Assembly: GCA_017999645.1 (NCBI GenBank)
Contig: JAGNLJ010000013.1
Location: 1-60,543, forward strand
Length of the DNA: 60,543 bases
Source of the DNA: Alphaproteobacteria bacterium
GTDB taxonomy: Bacteria > Pseudomonadota > Alphaproteobacteria > Micavibrionales > Micavibrionaceae
Direction: 5' to 3'
Shown here: piece after piece, positions 36,924 to 45,586 of the stretch
How the letters are laid out: each line of letters begins with the position of its first letter
Numbering within the stretch: the first letter of the stretch is position 1
Made by a program: the position numbers and the translations under genes
The notes under the pieces: model-generated
The model's input: only the letters and a program-made list of their open reading frames with translations
What the model was told of the DNA's origin: nothing
Databases searched by the model: none

Positions 36924-37948
36924 TATTCGTCTTCGGAAAACTGATCTATCTGGGGAGTGTTTTTAGGTTTCATGCCTAGATACTCGAACCCTTTTACGGA
37001 TAGAACCCGTCCGCGCGGGGTGCGCTGGACCAGTCCGCGCTGGATCAGATAGGGCTCGATCACATCCTCGACCATATCGCGCTGCTCCGAAAGAAAGGCC
37101 GCGAGAGTTTCGATTCCCACCGGCCCGCCACCGTAATTCTCGGCAATACAGGACAGATAACGGCGGTCCATGGAATCGAGGCCGCTGGAATCAACGTCGA
37201 GCCGCTTGAGGGCATCGTCGACGTCCTTGCGGTCGATTTTGTTGCCTTCGGAGAAATCGCGAACGCGGCGGGTCAGTCTTCCGGCAATGCGCGGCGTCCC
37301 TCTGGCACGTTTTGCAATTTCGCCTGCGCCGTCTGTAGTTAGATTCATATTAAGTAGAGAGGCTGTGCGTGCGACGATCTTCGCGAGTTCTTCCGCTGTA
37401 TAAAATTCCAGCCGCACGGGAATGCCGAAGCGGTCGCGCAGCGGGTTGGTCAGCAGGCCGCTGCGGGTTGTTGCGCCGATGAGGGTGAAAGGGACGAGAT
37501 CAATCTGCACTGAACGTGCGGATGGCCCCTCGCCGATGATGAGATCAAGCTTGCGGTCTTCCATGGCGGGATAAAGAATTTCCTCAATCGCCGGATTGAG
37601 GCGGTGAATTTCATCGATGAACAACACATCGTTCGGCTCGAGATTGGTAAGAAGTGCGGCGAGGTCGCCCGCCTTGGCAATCACGGGCCCGCTTGTTGCG
37701 CGGAAACCGACACCGAGTTCCTTGGCAATAATCTGCGCCAATGTTGTTTTGCCGAGGCCCGGCGGGCCGAACAGCAGAACGTGATCCATGGCATCGCGCC
37801 GTGATTTTGCCGCTTTGACGAAAACTTTCAGATTATCGCAGAGCGCTTTCTGCCCGACGAAATCGGCGAAGGAGAGCGGACGCAGGGCGATTTCCTGCCC
37901 GCCTTCGAATTCCTGCTTCACCGCTTCGAGCTGTGCATTTTTGGTCAT
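36923..37948 (-). CDS. ruvB: Holliday junction branch migration helicase RuvB
   Basis: AAA+ motor, 341 residues. Walker [10 protein letters not shown] near 60-68, Walker [17 protein letters not shown] near 107-122, sensor region [18 protein letters not shown], and a C-terminal winged helix ([16 protein letters not shown]). Works with RuvA and RuvC on Holliday junctions. ATG overlaps the end of ruvA by 4 bp. Confidence 0.97.
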   Translation of the reverse strand: MTKNAQLEAVKQEFEGGQEIALRPLSFADFVGQKALCDNLKVFVKAAKSRRDAMDHVLLFGPPGLGKTTLAQIIAKELGVGFRATSGPVIAKAGDLAALLTNLEPNDVLFIDEIHRLNPAIEEILYPAMEDRKLDLIIGEGPSARSVQIDLVPFTLIGATTRSGLLTNPLRDRFGIPVRLEFYTAEELAKIVARTASLLNMNLTTDGAGEIAKRARGTPRIAGRLTRRVRDFSEGNKIDRKDVDDALKRLDVDSSGLDSMDRRYLSCIAENYGGGPVGIETLAAFLSEQRDMVEDVIEPYLIQRGLVQRTPRGRVLSVKGFEYLGMKPKNTPQIDQFSEDE

Positions 37949-38565
37949 GCGCTCAGCTCCTTAAGCGCCATGCGGATAATGGTCTGCAGATTTTCTTTAT
38001 CGTTGTCGTTGGCTTTCGTGCGTGCCTGCATGACAGCCCCGTAAGCATCCGAGCGCGGGTAGCCAAGATTGACGAGTGCCGAGACTGCATCCTGGTCGAT
38101 GCTTTTAGGCTCAGCGGCAATCTCTTTGTATTTCACGCCTTTAGATGGCGCGGTGATTTCAACCTGTTCGGCTTTGTCTTTCAGTTCGGTCAAAATCCGC
38201 ACGCCGAGTTTAGGCCCGACGCCGTCGGCAGATGTAATCGCACCTTTATCCTGCGAAGCGATGATGACGCCTAAACGTTCCGCCGGGCACGCGGTCAAAA
38301 TCGAGAGTGCGACTTTCGCGCCGACGCCCTGCACGCTTGTCAGCAACCTGAACCATTTCTGTTCGTTCGCATCGGCAAAGCCGTAGAGATGGATATGATC
38401 CTCACGGACATGCGTATCGATCAGCAGTGTCGCCGGGTCGCCGGGCTGGCCGATGCGCCCAAGCGTGCGGCGGCTCGCGAACACGACATAGCCGACGCCG
38501 TTCACGTTCAAAATCGCGTGGCTGTCTGCAAAGCTGTCGATGATGCCGCTTAATTTTCCAATCAA
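37945..38565 (-). CDS. ruvA: Holliday junction DNA-binding protein RuvA
   Basis: 206 residues. OB domain start [12 protein letters not shown] and GVGYVVFAS, helix-hairpin-helix motifs ([36 protein letters not shown]) and a flexible linker before the C-terminal RuvB-binding domain ([19 protein letters not shown]). 4 bp after ruvC. Confidence 0.96.
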   Translation of the reverse strand: MIGKLSGIIDSFADSHAILNVNGVGYVVFASRRTLGRIGQPGDPATLLIDTHVREDHIHLYGFADANEQKWFRLLTSVQGVGAKVALSILTACPAERLGVIIASQDKGAITSADGVGPKLGVRILTELKDKAEQVEITAPSKGVKYKEIAAEPKSIDQDAVSALVNLGYPRSDAYGAVMQARTKANDNDKENLQTIIRMALKELSA

Positions 38566-38569
38566 AGTA

Positions 38570-39124
38570 CTACTCCTCGATTGTCACCCCCGCGAAGGCG
38601 GGGGTCTGGCTTTTTAATTGCCGGATGCCCGCCTGCGCGGGCATGACAATGTTGTATGTTTTTCTATAATGCGCATGACATATCGCCACCGCAAGGGCGT
38701 CGGCCTCGTCTTCGCTGATTCTGCCACAGGCTGGCAGCAACCTCTGGATCATCATACCGATCTGGTTTTTGTCCGCGTGGCCGGAGCCGACGATGGATTT
38801 TTTGACCTTGTTGGCGGCGTATTCCGCCGTTTCCAGCCCGTAGAGCGCCGGAACGCTCAAGGCCACGCCGCGTGCCTGCCCCAGTTTCAGGGCCGAGGCC
38901 GGGTTCTGGTTGACGAAGGTTTCCTCGACGGCGGCGGCTTCCGGTTTATGCTCCTCGATAACCCGCGCCAGTTCACGGTGGATATGCGCCAGGCGGTCCG
39001 GCAGGCTTTGTTCTGTATCCGTCTTGATCAGGCCGCTGGCGCGGTATTGCAACGTGCTGCCGTGGCTAAGGACAATGCCCCAGCCGGTTTTTTGCAGGCC
39101 CGGATCGATACCTAGGATAAGCAT
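38570..39124 (-). CDS. ruvC: Crossover junction endodeoxyribonuclease RuvC with repeat-encoded tail
   Basis: Holliday junction resolvase, 184 residues. Acidic active site: D7 in GIDPGLQKTGWG, E in AVEETFVNQNPASALKLGQARG and D in EDEADALAVAICHAH. RuvC normally ends soon after that last helix; here about 25 further residues, including VMPAQAGIRQL and TPAFAGVT, are encoded by repeat family B (38581-38649). The core should be functional; the tail is probably neutral. First gene of ruvCAB. Confidence 0.93.
   Translation of the reverse strand: MLILGIDPGLQKTGWGIVLSHGSTLQYRASGLIKTDTEQSLPDRLAHIHRELARVIEEHKPEAAAVEETFVNQNPASALKLGQARGVALSVPALYGLETAEYAANKVKKSIVGSGHADKNQIGMMIQRLLPACGRISEDEADALAVAICHAHYRKTYNIVMPAQAGIRQLKSQTPAFAGVTIEE
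38581..38649. repeat. Dispersed paired-hairpin repeat, family B
   Basis: Ends TTGTCA / TGACAA with two hairpins inside: CCCCCGC-GAAG-GCGGGGG and ATGCCCGC/GCGGGCAT. Read on the minus strand it encodes MPAQAGI...TPAFAGVT, a peptide pattern often seen where this type of intergenic repeat is translated in genomes. It lies inside the 3' end of ruvC. Confidence 0.85.
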
Positions 39125-39186
39125 TTATGTTAATAGAAGGTGGTTGACGAATAACTAGAACAATAGTGGAACATATTGCAGCGCTT

Positions 39187-39273
39187 TTCGCAACCCCGGC
39201 GAAAGCCGGGGCCCATTATTGTTATAGCTTTCATACCCTGGACCCCGTCTTGCGACGGGGTTGCGAATGACGG
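39187..39273. repeat. Dispersed paired-hairpin repeat, family C
   Basis: Outer arms TTCGCAACCCC (39187-39197) and GGGGTTGCGAA (39257-39267) are exact inverted copies, each with its own inner hairpin (CCCCGGC-GAAA-GCCGGGG and CCCCGTC-TTGC-GACGGGG). ATGACGG at the end joins directly to the yebC stop codon at 39274. It lies between yebC and ruvC and may act as a processing or termination structure. Confidence 0.85.
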
Positions 39274-40026
39274 TTAGCCCGCCGCCATTAGTTTTTCCAT
39301 GATCTGGTCACTGACCTCGACATTGGTGGTCACGGTCTGGACGTCGTCGTTTTCCTCGAGTGCGTCGATCAGTTCCAGAACATCGCCTGCCTGTTCTTCG
39401 TTGGCCGGTGCCATGACGTTCGGCTTCCAGACGAGGCCGGATTTTTCCGGCTCGCCAAATTTGGCGACAAGCGCCGAGCGCACGGCTGCGAAATCGTCGG
39501 GAGTTGTCGTGATTTCGTGATGGCTACCGGATTCCACATTCGAGGCCCCTGCCTCTAATGCAGCTTCGAACATGGCGTCGGCTCCCGCAACGGATGCCGG
39601 GTATATGATTTCGCCGATGCGGTCGAACATGAAGCTGACGGAATTGGTTTCGCCGAGATTGCCGCCGTGCTTTGAGAAAAGCGAGCGCACCTCGCCTGCC
39701 GTACGGTTTTTATTGTCTGTCAGCGCATCGACGATCACCGCGACGCCGCCGGGACCGTATCCTTCATAACGCATTTCGACATAGTTGCTGAGGTCGCCGC
39801 CACCGATGCCTTTCTGGATAGCTTTCTCAATATTGTCGCGCGGCATGCTCTGCACCTTGGCATTTGCAACAGCGAGGCGCAGGCGGGCATTCATATTTGG
39901 ATCGCCGCCGCCCATTTTCGCAGCCACTGTAATTTCACGCCCGAGCTTGGAAAAAAGCTGCGCCCGTTTCCGGTCCTGCGCGCCTTTGCGGTGCTGGATG
40001 TTCTTGAACTTGGAATGGCCTGCCAT
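39274..40026 (-). CDS. yebC: YebC/PmpR family transcription-translation regulator
   Basis: 250 residues starting [21 protein letters not shown], the family signature, with [17 protein letters not shown] and [23 protein letters not shown] blocks. YebC proteins were described as DNA-binding regulators; recent work on family members points to relief of ribosome stalling at polyproline, which would complement EF-P. It is upstream of ruvC with ~150 bp between, the usual context. Confidence 0.95.
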   Translation of the reverse strand: MAGHSKFKNIQHRKGAQDRKRAQLFSKLGREITVAAKMGGGDPNMNARLRLAVANAKVQSMPRDNIEKAIQKGIGGGDLSNYVEMRYEGYGPGGVAVIVDALTDNKNRTAGEVRSLFSKHGGNLGETNSVSFMFDRIGEIIYPASVAGADAMFEAALEAGASNVESGSHHEITTTPDDFAAVRSALVAKFGEPEKSGLVWKPNVMAPANEEQAGDVLELIDALEENDDVQTVTTNVEVSDQIMEKLMAAG

Positions 40027-40123
40027 CTGACAATCCTTAATATTAGAGAGCGCTTATAGCTAAATTAGGGTCTGATTTTTTAGCGAATCCTGTGTTAAAA
40101 TACAAGGAAAGGTAGCCTGAATC

Positions 40124-40660
40124 ATGTCTTATCAGTTCCAGAACATTACCGTACTGATCGTCGAGGATAACCAGCCCATGCTTGAGCTGGCCAGGGCCCT
40201 TATGACTGCTTTTGGCGTTAAAAATGTCATGGGCGCCAAGCACGGCGAGGAAGGCTTCAAGAAATTCTGCGAGCATAATCCCGACATCGTCATTGCCGAC
40301 TGGATGATGAAACCGATGGACGGGATATCGCTCGCGCACCGGATACGAAACGATCCCGCTTCGCCGAATAAATTCGTCCCGTTTGTTTTGATGACGGGTT
40401 TCAGTGAAAAACGCCGTGTGATGCAGGCGCGTGATGCGGGCGTCACGGAATTTCTAGTGAAGCCGTTTACTGCGCGTGATTTATACAGACGGCTCTACCA
40501 GATCATCGAGCGGCCACGCCAGTTCGTACGCTCGGAAGATTTCTTCGGGCCGGATCGCCGCCGTAAAGGTGCGGTCGGTTATCAGGGCCAGCTCCGTCGT
40601 AATACGGATGTTCAGCCAGATGATTACTACGTCAATGTAGATTCGGATAAACGCTCATGA
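40124..40660 (+). CDS. CheY-like response regulator with short C-terminal tail
   Basis: 178 residues. Receiver domain over ~8-125: acidic pair E14-D15, phosphoacceptor D59 in IVIADWMMKPMDG, T91 in LMTGFSEK and K113 in FLVKPFT. After ~125 there is an Arg-rich, probably disordered tail (PDRRRKGAVGYQGQLRR) without a DNA-binding domain. Such stand-alone receivers act by protein contacts. Its last 4 bp overlap the next gene, which is therefore the likely partner. No histidine kinase is nearby. Confidence 0.88.
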   Translation: MSYQFQNITVLIVEDNQPMLELARALMTAFGVKNVMGAKHGEEGFKKFCEHNPDIVIADWMMKPMDGISLAHRIRNDPASPNKFVPFVLMTGFSEKRRVMQARDAGVTEFLVKPFTARDLYRRLYQIIERPRQFVRSEDFFGPDRRRKGAVGYQGQLRRNTDVQPDDYYVNVDSDKRS

Positions 40661-41187
40661 ACGACAAGCAGCATTTCAGTCAGAAGCCCCGGCGCAATGC
40701 GGAATTCATCAAGCCGCCAAACATGCTCAAGACCAAGGTTGGCTCGGGCGGGCTTAGCGATGACATATTGAACAAGGCGGAAAATCTGCTTGAGAACAAT
40801 ACGGTTGATTTCCAGCCGCTGGCGGAGATGTATCTCGCGGGCCTGATGAAAGGCATTGAGCTTGCCAAGGAATCCGACCCCAATGACGACCAGGAATACG
40901 TGATCTCGCGCATGCTTTATCCGGGGATGCAGCTCAAGGCCAATGGCGGGATGTTTCATTATCCACTTGTCACGCGTATTGCCGACAAACTGATTCAATT
41001 TTTAGAAGTTATCGAGCGCGTTGATATCGAAGTCGTCGAAATTGTCATGGCGTTCCACACGACGATCCGCGCCGTGGTCATGGGCCGCGTTTCCGGCGAT
41101 GGCGGCAAGCACGGCACTGAATTGATGCGGGCACTGAATGAAGCCTGCGTCCGCTATTTCGACAAGTACCAGGGCAAGTCGCTTTAA
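40657..41187 (+). CDS. Unknown helical protein coupled to the response regulator
   Basis: 176 residues, no signal peptide or TM segment. A basic N-terminus (~1-30) is followed by mostly helical sequence: LSDDILNKAENLLENN, FQPLAEMYLAGLMKGIELAKE, a HYPLVTRIADKLIQFLEVI helix, then IEVVEIVMAFHTTIRAVVMGRVSGDGGKHGTELMRAL (given in part). Two or more histidines on helices could suit phosphotransfer but no classical HPt motif (HxxKG) is present. ATGA overlap with the receiver gene argues for a two-protein module. Function unknown. Confidence 0.75.
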   Translation: MNDKQHFSQKPRRNAEFIKPPNMLKTKVGSGGLSDDILNKAENLLENNTVDFQPLAEMYLAGLMKGIELAKESDPNDDQEYVISRMLYPGMQLKANGGMFHYPLVTRIADKLIQFLEVIERVDIEVVEIVMAFHTTIRAVVMGRVSGDGGKHGTELMRALNEACVRYFDKYQGKSL

Positions 41188-41999
41188 GCTTTCGGAATAT
41201 GTTCTGAAATAATCGCGCCCATGCGCACGGGTTCAATACGTTCGGCACGGCCGGTTTTATCGTTCGTCACAATATAGACGCCGCACATCGCGCCTTTTCC
41301 GGCGGCGGGGCGCATGCGTTCCCCTGCGAATTTTTTCACAAAGCGCTGAATAGCAATTTCTTTCTCGACACCGATGACGCTGTTGTAATCGCCGGTCATG
41401 CCTGCATCGCTCATGTAGGCTGTGCCGCCCGGCATGATATGCGTGTCAGCCGTCGGGACATGCGTGTGCGTGCCGACAAGCGCGGATATTTTTCCGTCGA
41501 GATAATGTGCGAGAGATAATTTTTCGCTCGTCGCCTCGGCGTGAAAATCTACGAAAATGGCATGTGTGGATTTTCCCATTTTTTCCTTCTCGATGACATC
41601 CTTCACAATGCGGAACGGATCGTCGAGCGAGTCCATGAACAGGCGGCCCATCGCGTTAATGACAGTAATCACCCTGCCGTCATCAAGTTCGTGGCGGACA
41701 AATCCCGCGCCCGGCGTGCCTTCGGGAAAATTGATGGGCCTCAGGAGTTTTGGATCTCTGTCGATATAGGGAATGATTTCGCGCTGGTCCCATGCGTGGT
41801 TGCCCGTTGTAATGACATCGACGCCCCAGCCGTAAAATTCCTCGCAGATTTTCGGTGTGATGCCTGCGCCGCTGGCGGCGTTCTCGCCATTCACGATAAC
41901 GACATCTGGCTCCAGTTTCTTTTTGATCTGCGGCAGGTGCTCCTGAAGCGCCTCGCGCCCGGAACGGCCCATGACATCGCCGATAAACAGAATTTTCAA
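41184..41999 (-). CDS. YmdB-type metallophosphoesterase (TIGR00282 family)
   Basis: 271-residue calcineurin-like phosphodiesterase: GDVMGRSGREAL at 6-17, VNGENAASGAGIT near 36-48, GNHAWDQ near 67-73, FHAEATSEK near 151 and GTHTHVPTADTHIMPGG near 176-192. Homologues such as B. subtilis YmdB hydrolyse cyclic nucleotides (cAMP or 2',3'-cNMP). Convergent with the gene at 40657 (4-bp overlap) and 10 bp after the cyclo-ligase gene. Confidence 0.92.
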   Translation of the reverse strand: MKILFIGDVMGRSGREALQEHLPQIKKKLEPDVVIVNGENAASGAGITPKICEEFYGWGVDVITTGNHAWDQREIIPYIDRDPKLLRPINFPEGTPGAGFVRHELDDGRVITVINAMGRLFMDSLDDPFRIVKDVIEKEKMGKSTHAIFVDFHAEATSEKLSLAHYLDGKISALVGTHTHVPTADTHIMPGGTAYMSDAGMTGDYNSVIGVEKEIAIQRFVKKFAGERMRPAAGKGAMCGVYIVTNDKTGRAERIEPVRMGAIISEHIPKA

Positions 42000-42009
42000 A
42001 ATACTCTCC

Positions 42010-42588
42010 TTACGGATTAAAACTTTGTGCGCCTTGCGGCGTGATCACCCAATCGAGTTTTTGATCGTGATCCTCGATCGGCAGATTGAACAGGCAGGCC
42101 TGCTGGGCATAGGCCAGGCCCACCGCGGCGATCTTTTTCCTAGCACGCAAGTCGGCCAATGTCGCGTCATAATGGCCGCCTCCCTGACCTAATCTATAGC
42201 CACGGCGGTCAAAGGCCAGCAAAGGCACGACGACAATATCAGGCTCCAGCCATTCTGTTTTATCGTTCACGACAGGTTCCATTACCTCGTAGTCCGTTTC
42301 CTTCAGCCGCATATCCTCATGCCAGCGGGCGAAGCCGAGGATTTTTTCGTCCTTTTTCATCACAGGCAGGGCACAGGCAAAGCCGTCTTCCAGAAGCTTT
42401 TCGATCAGCGGCCGCGAATCGAATTCCCGCCCAAAGGGCCAGTAAGCGGAAATAACCTGACCTTTTTCAGGCTTTATGGCGCTGAAGAAGTGATTTGAAG
42501 CTTCAATCGGGTCCTCGACGCGGACATCCATGCGCGCACGGTGGCGGCGCGCCTCAAGTCTCAGGGTGCTTTTGTTCGATTCATCCAT
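42010..42588 (-). CDS. 5-formyltetrahydrofolate cyclo-ligase
   Basis: Converts 5-formyl-THF to 5,10-methenyl-THF. Start MDESNKSTLRLEARRHRARM is preferred; a start 12 codons upstream (42624) would lie in the 3' part of the 6S RNA. Family blocks: ISAYWPFGREFDSRPLIEKL, CALPVMKKDEKILGFARW and the C-terminal VPLLAFDRRGYRLGQGGGHYD. 192 residues. The zapA-6S-cyclo-ligase (ygfA/fau) locus is widely conserved in proteobacteria. Confidence 0.92.
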   Translation of the reverse strand: MDESNKSTLRLEARRHRARMDVRVEDPIEASNHFFSAIKPEKGQVISAYWPFGREFDSRPLIEKLLEDGFACALPVMKKDEKILGFARWHEDMRLKETDYEVMEPVVNDKTEWLEPDIVVVPLLAFDRRGYRLGQGGGHYDATLADLRARKKIAAVGLAYAQQACLFNLPIEDHDQKLDWVITPQGAQSFNP

Positions 42589-42609
42589 AGAGTGAATATA
42601 CGGGGAAAA

Positions 42610-42781
42610 AGGTAAGGGCGCCACGCTGGCCGTTTACGTTCAAATCCGCGTGTGACCCAGTTAAACCAGGTGGGCGCCATATATCCAAAAGCTTGTGGCT
42701 TAAGAACAGGGACAGCTCCCTTGCGAAATTTATCGGTCTCCGGGAATATGTTGTATCACGCACCCCGCAGCAAACCCTCCC
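42610..42781 (-). ncRNA. ssrS: 6S RNA
   Basis: Between zapA and the cyclo-ligase gene, the standard 6S locus. On the minus strand a sigma-70 promoter is followed by ~170 nt that begin GGGAGGGTTTGCTG, include the alphaproteobacterial 6S-like segments TTAAGCCACAAGCTT and GGCGCCCACCTGG, and end near CCTTACCTTTTTCCCC, whose 3' side can pair back with the 5' strand to leave a central bubble. 6S RNA mimics an open promoter and binds sigma-70 RNA polymerase. End points are approximate. Confidence 0.82.
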
Positions 42782-42785
42782 GAGG

Positions 42786-42814
42786 AATATAGGCGGTTTG
42801 CCCGTAATTATCAA
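42786..42814 (-). promoter_or_regulatory. 6S RNA promoter
   Basis: On the minus strand TTGATA (42814-42809), 17-bp spacer, TATATT (42791-42786); transcription should begin at about 42781-42779. It sits 25 bp after the zapA stop. Confidence 0.75.
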
Positions 42815-42839
42815 ATTTGAGGGCTAAAGGGGGTATTGC

Positions 42840-43175
42840 CTAAGCCTTGGAAATGCGTCCGGCGATCAAATCGATGCGCTCGGCCAGGTGGTCGATGGCA
42901 CGGGTCATCAGGACTTCGTCTTCACGCTCACTGTCGCTTTCACGGACCTGGCTGTTGAGTTCGCGGGCTTCCTCGCGGAGGTCGTAAATTTCGTCAGCCA
43001 TCATTAATGCAGTCAAAACAAGCAAATGCGCGTCGTTGTTCGCAGCGCCCGCGCGACCGATTTCCTTCATGCGCTGGTCTACGTAGTACCCTAGATCCTT
43101 GAGGCGTTTTTCCTGGCCGTCGTCGCAGGCGATGCCGTAGTTGCGTCCGTTGATGCTCAGGTTTACCTCGGCCAT
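42840..43175 (-). CDS. zapA: Cell division protein ZapA
   Basis: 111 residues starting MAEVNLSINGRNYGIACDDGQE, the ZapA N-terminal fold, then a KDLGYYVDQRMKEI helix and a long coiled coil (DEIYDLREEARELNSQ) used for dimerisation. ZapA cross-links FtsZ filaments. 4 bp after the DUF4164 gene and just upstream of 6S RNA. Confidence 0.93.
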   Translation of the reverse strand: MAEVNLSINGRNYGIACDDGQEKRLKDLGYYVDQRMKEIGRAGAANNDAHLLVLTALMMADEIYDLREEARELNSQVRESDSEREDEVLMTRAIDHLAERIDLIAGRISKA

Positions 43176-43179
43176 GGGA

Positions 43180-43404
43180 TCACTCTTTCAATATCTCTTC
43201 GACTTGTTCGATTGCCTGGTCCAGACGCTTGGCAAACAGCGCGCCCTGAATGGCGTGACCGTTGCCGTTGGTTCCGTTTTTCTTGATGACAGCGCCGAAC
43301 ATGTCACGCTGCTCTCCTGCCATTGAGGTTTCGAGCTGGACTGCGGATGATTCTAGTTTTCCAACCGACTTTTCGAGTTTCGCGAGGGCCTGTCTGATAG
43401 ACAC
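43180..43404 (-). CDS. Small coiled-coil protein upstream of zapA (DUF4164-like)
   Basis: 74 residues with a GTG start and an AAGAAGG ribosome-binding site nearby. The sequence is one long amphipathic helix broken by KKNGTNGNG near 40-50: ALAKLEKSVGKLESSAVQLE and FAKRLDQAIEQVEEILK. Alphaproteobacterial zapA genes commonly follow such a DUF4164-type gene, and operon position suggests a divisome accessory role (ZapB-like by analogy only). Confidence 0.75.
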   Translation of the reverse strand: MSIRQALAKLEKSVGKLESSAVQLETSMAGEQRDMFGAVIKKNGTNGNGHAIQGALFAKRLDQAIEQVEEILKE

Positions 43405-43579
43405 GGATTACCTTCTTTTGCTCTACGTTTTGAACTGGATGTGGGAACGGTATCAGGACAACTTTGAACCGGTCAAGACTGATGATAATTTTTATGAATC
43501 CAGTCACAGAAATCTTGACCTGTCAGACGCATAGCTGCATTGTACGGGCAATCGTTTTTCAATATGGTGTTCAGAGTAA

Positions 43580-45586
43580 ATGACAAAACCGCAAGCGCGT
43601 CCGAATCCAGTGGCTGATGCCGAGACAAATTTCAGGCCTATGGCGAACGCCATCAGAACCCTCGCGCTGGACGCGGTGGCCAAGGCGAAATCCGGACATA
43701 CCGGGATGCCGATGGGAATGGCCGATGCGGCGACCGTTCTTTATTCCAAATTTCTCAAATTCGATCCGAAGAATCCTGAATGGCCCGACCGCGACCGTTT
43801 CGTGCTGTCTGCCGGTCACGGTTCGATGCTGCTTTATGCGCTGAATTATCTCACGGGTTATGACGCGATTACATTAGATCAGATCAAGAATTTCCGCCAG
43901 ATCGGCGCGATTACCGCTGGCCATCCGGAAGTTGAACATCACGCCGGGATTGAAACCACTACGGGCCCGCTGGGACAAGGTATTTCTACGGCTGTGGGTA
44001 TGGCTTTGGCAGAGCGTTTGCTTAACGCCCGTTTTGGTGATGATCTCGTCAATCACCATACTTATGTGATCGCGAGCGACGGCGATTTGCAGGAAGGCGT
44101 CAGTCACGAGGCCTGCTCCCTCGCCGGGCATCTTGGCCTTGGCAAACTGATCGTTCTTTATGACGACAACGAAATTTCCATCGACGGGCCAACCTCGCTC
44201 TCGTTCTCTGAAAATATTCCGCAGCGTTTTGAATCCTATGGCTGGGATGTGTTTAGCGTCGACGGTCATGAATTCGGAGAAATTGAATCTGCGTTGGCGA
44301 AAGCAAAAGCTTCACAAAAACCGACGATCATCTGCTGCAAGACGCGGATCGGTTACGGACTGCCGACACAGGAAGGCACATCTACCGCGCACGGGGCGAT
44401 TACCGACGCAAAGGAAATCGAAGGCACACGGAAGAATTTAGATTGGCCGCATGAGCCATTTACAATTCCCGATCAAATTCTGAAATCTTGGCGTGACGTC
44501 GGCGAGCAAGGTCGCGATGCTCACAATGTGTGGGAAGCGCGCCTTGTTAAATCGAAGCAGAAAGACGAATTCCTTGCGGGACAATCCGGCGACGTCTCAA
44601 AAACCATTGCGCCGTTGATCGCTGAAGTCAAAACCAAGTTTGCCTCCGAAAAGCCGAAACTGGCGACGCGCCAGGCATCAGGCGTGGTGCTTGAAGCCCT
44701 CGTTCCCAAGGTCCCGGCGATGATTGGCGGTTCTGCCGACCTGACTGGCTCCGTTAATACCAAGATTAAAAACGCCACCGTCGTCGAAGCCGATAAATAT
44801 AAAGGTCAGTACATTTATTACGGTGTACGCGAGCATGGCATGGCTGCCGTCATGAACGGCATGGCGCTGCATGGCGGGATTATTCCTTACGCAGGTACGT
44901 TCCTCGTATTCACCGATTACTGCCGCCCGGCTATTCGTCTTTCGGCTTTGATGAAACAACGCGTCGTCTATGTGATGACTCATGACTCCATCGGTCTTGG
45001 CGAAGACGGCCCGACACACCAGCCTGTCGAGCATGTTGCCTCGTTCCGCGCCATGCCGAACGTGAATGTATTCCGCCCTTGCGACGGCATTGAAACGGCT
45101 GAATCGTGGGAGCTTGCTCTCGGCAATCAAAAAGGCCCGAGCATTCTGGCCCTCACCCGTCAGGGCATTCCCACTATTAATGAAGGCCGGAAAGAAAACC
45201 TCACCGCGCGCGGCGCTTATATTTTGCGTGAGAATGGCAAAGACCCACGTGTCACGATCTTTGCCTCCGGTTCCGAGGTTGAAATTGCCCTGCAGGCTTA
45301 TGAGCAGCTTACCAAGGAGGGCTTTAATGCCCGCCTCGTTTCCGTGCCTTGCATGGACCTGCTCTGCTCGCAGGATGATGCCTATATTGACTCTCTGCTC
45401 GGCAATAATAGCTTAAAGGTAGCGGTTGAGGCCGGGGTGCGCCAGGGATGGGACTGTATTTTAGGTCCCGAAGGCGTGTTTGTTGGCATGGATTCGTTTG
45501 GAGCCTCGGCACCGTATGAGAAATTGTACCAGCATTTCGGCATTACGGCAGAGGCCGTTGTTAAAGCCGTGAAGGAAAAACTCTGA
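43580..45586 (+). CDS. tkt: Transketolase
   Basis: Thiamine-diphosphate enzyme of the pentose phosphate pathway, 668 residues. Conserved blocks: KAKSGHTGMPMG near the N-terminus, TTGPLGQGIS, the ThDP/Mg motif SDGDLQEGVSHEACSLAGHLG near 165-185, and the pyrimidine domain GVREHGMAAVMNG and HDSIGLGEDGPTHQPVEH. A weak promoter (TTGACC at 43515, 17 bp, CATTGT) lies upstream. The TGA shares a base with the gap ATG. Confidence 0.97.
   Translation: MTKPQARPNPVADAETNFRPMANAIRTLALDAVAKAKSGHTGMPMGMADAATVLYSKFLKFDPKNPEWPDRDRFVLSAGHGSMLLYALNYLTGYDAITLDQIKNFRQIGAITAGHPEVEHHAGIETTTGPLGQGISTAVGMALAERLLNARFGDDLVNHHTYVIASDGDLQEGVSHEACSLAGHLGLGKLIVLYDDNEISIDGPTSLSFSENIPQRFESYGWDVFSVDGHEFGEIESALAKAKASQKPTIICCKTRIGYGLPTQEGTSTAHGAITDAKEIEGTRKNLDWPHEPFTIPDQILKSWRDVGEQGRDAHNVWEARLVKSKQKDEFLAGQSGDVSKTIAPLIAEVKTKFASEKPKLATRQASGVVLEALVPKVPAMIGGSADLTGSVNTKIKNATVVEADKYKGQYIYYGVREHGMAAVMNGMALHGGIIPYAGTFLVFTDYCRPAIRLSALMKQRVVYVMTHDSIGLGEDGPTHQPVEHVASFRAMPNVNVFRPCDGIETAESWELALGNQKGPSILALTRQGIPTINEGRKENLTARGAYILRENGKDPRVTIFASGSEVEIALQAYEQLTKEGFNARLVSVPCMDLLCSQDDAYIDSLLGNNSLKVAVEAGVRQGWDCILGPEGVFVGMDSFGASAPYEKLYQHFGITAEAVVKAVKEKL

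Noticed and set aside
33001-39124. ruvCAB-tolQRAB as a transferred island because repeats flank it
   Set aside because: Gene order is the ancestral proteobacterial one and composition matches the neighbours.
42581-42814. Open minus-strand frame of 77 codons between zapA and the cyclo-ligase
   Set aside because: It coincides with the 6S RNA gene and its promoter; the peptide has no family features.
43262-43534. 90-codon plus-strand frame between zapA operon and tkt
   Set aside because: Overlaps the coiled-coil gene and its promoter on the other strand; no ribosome-binding site or conserved features.
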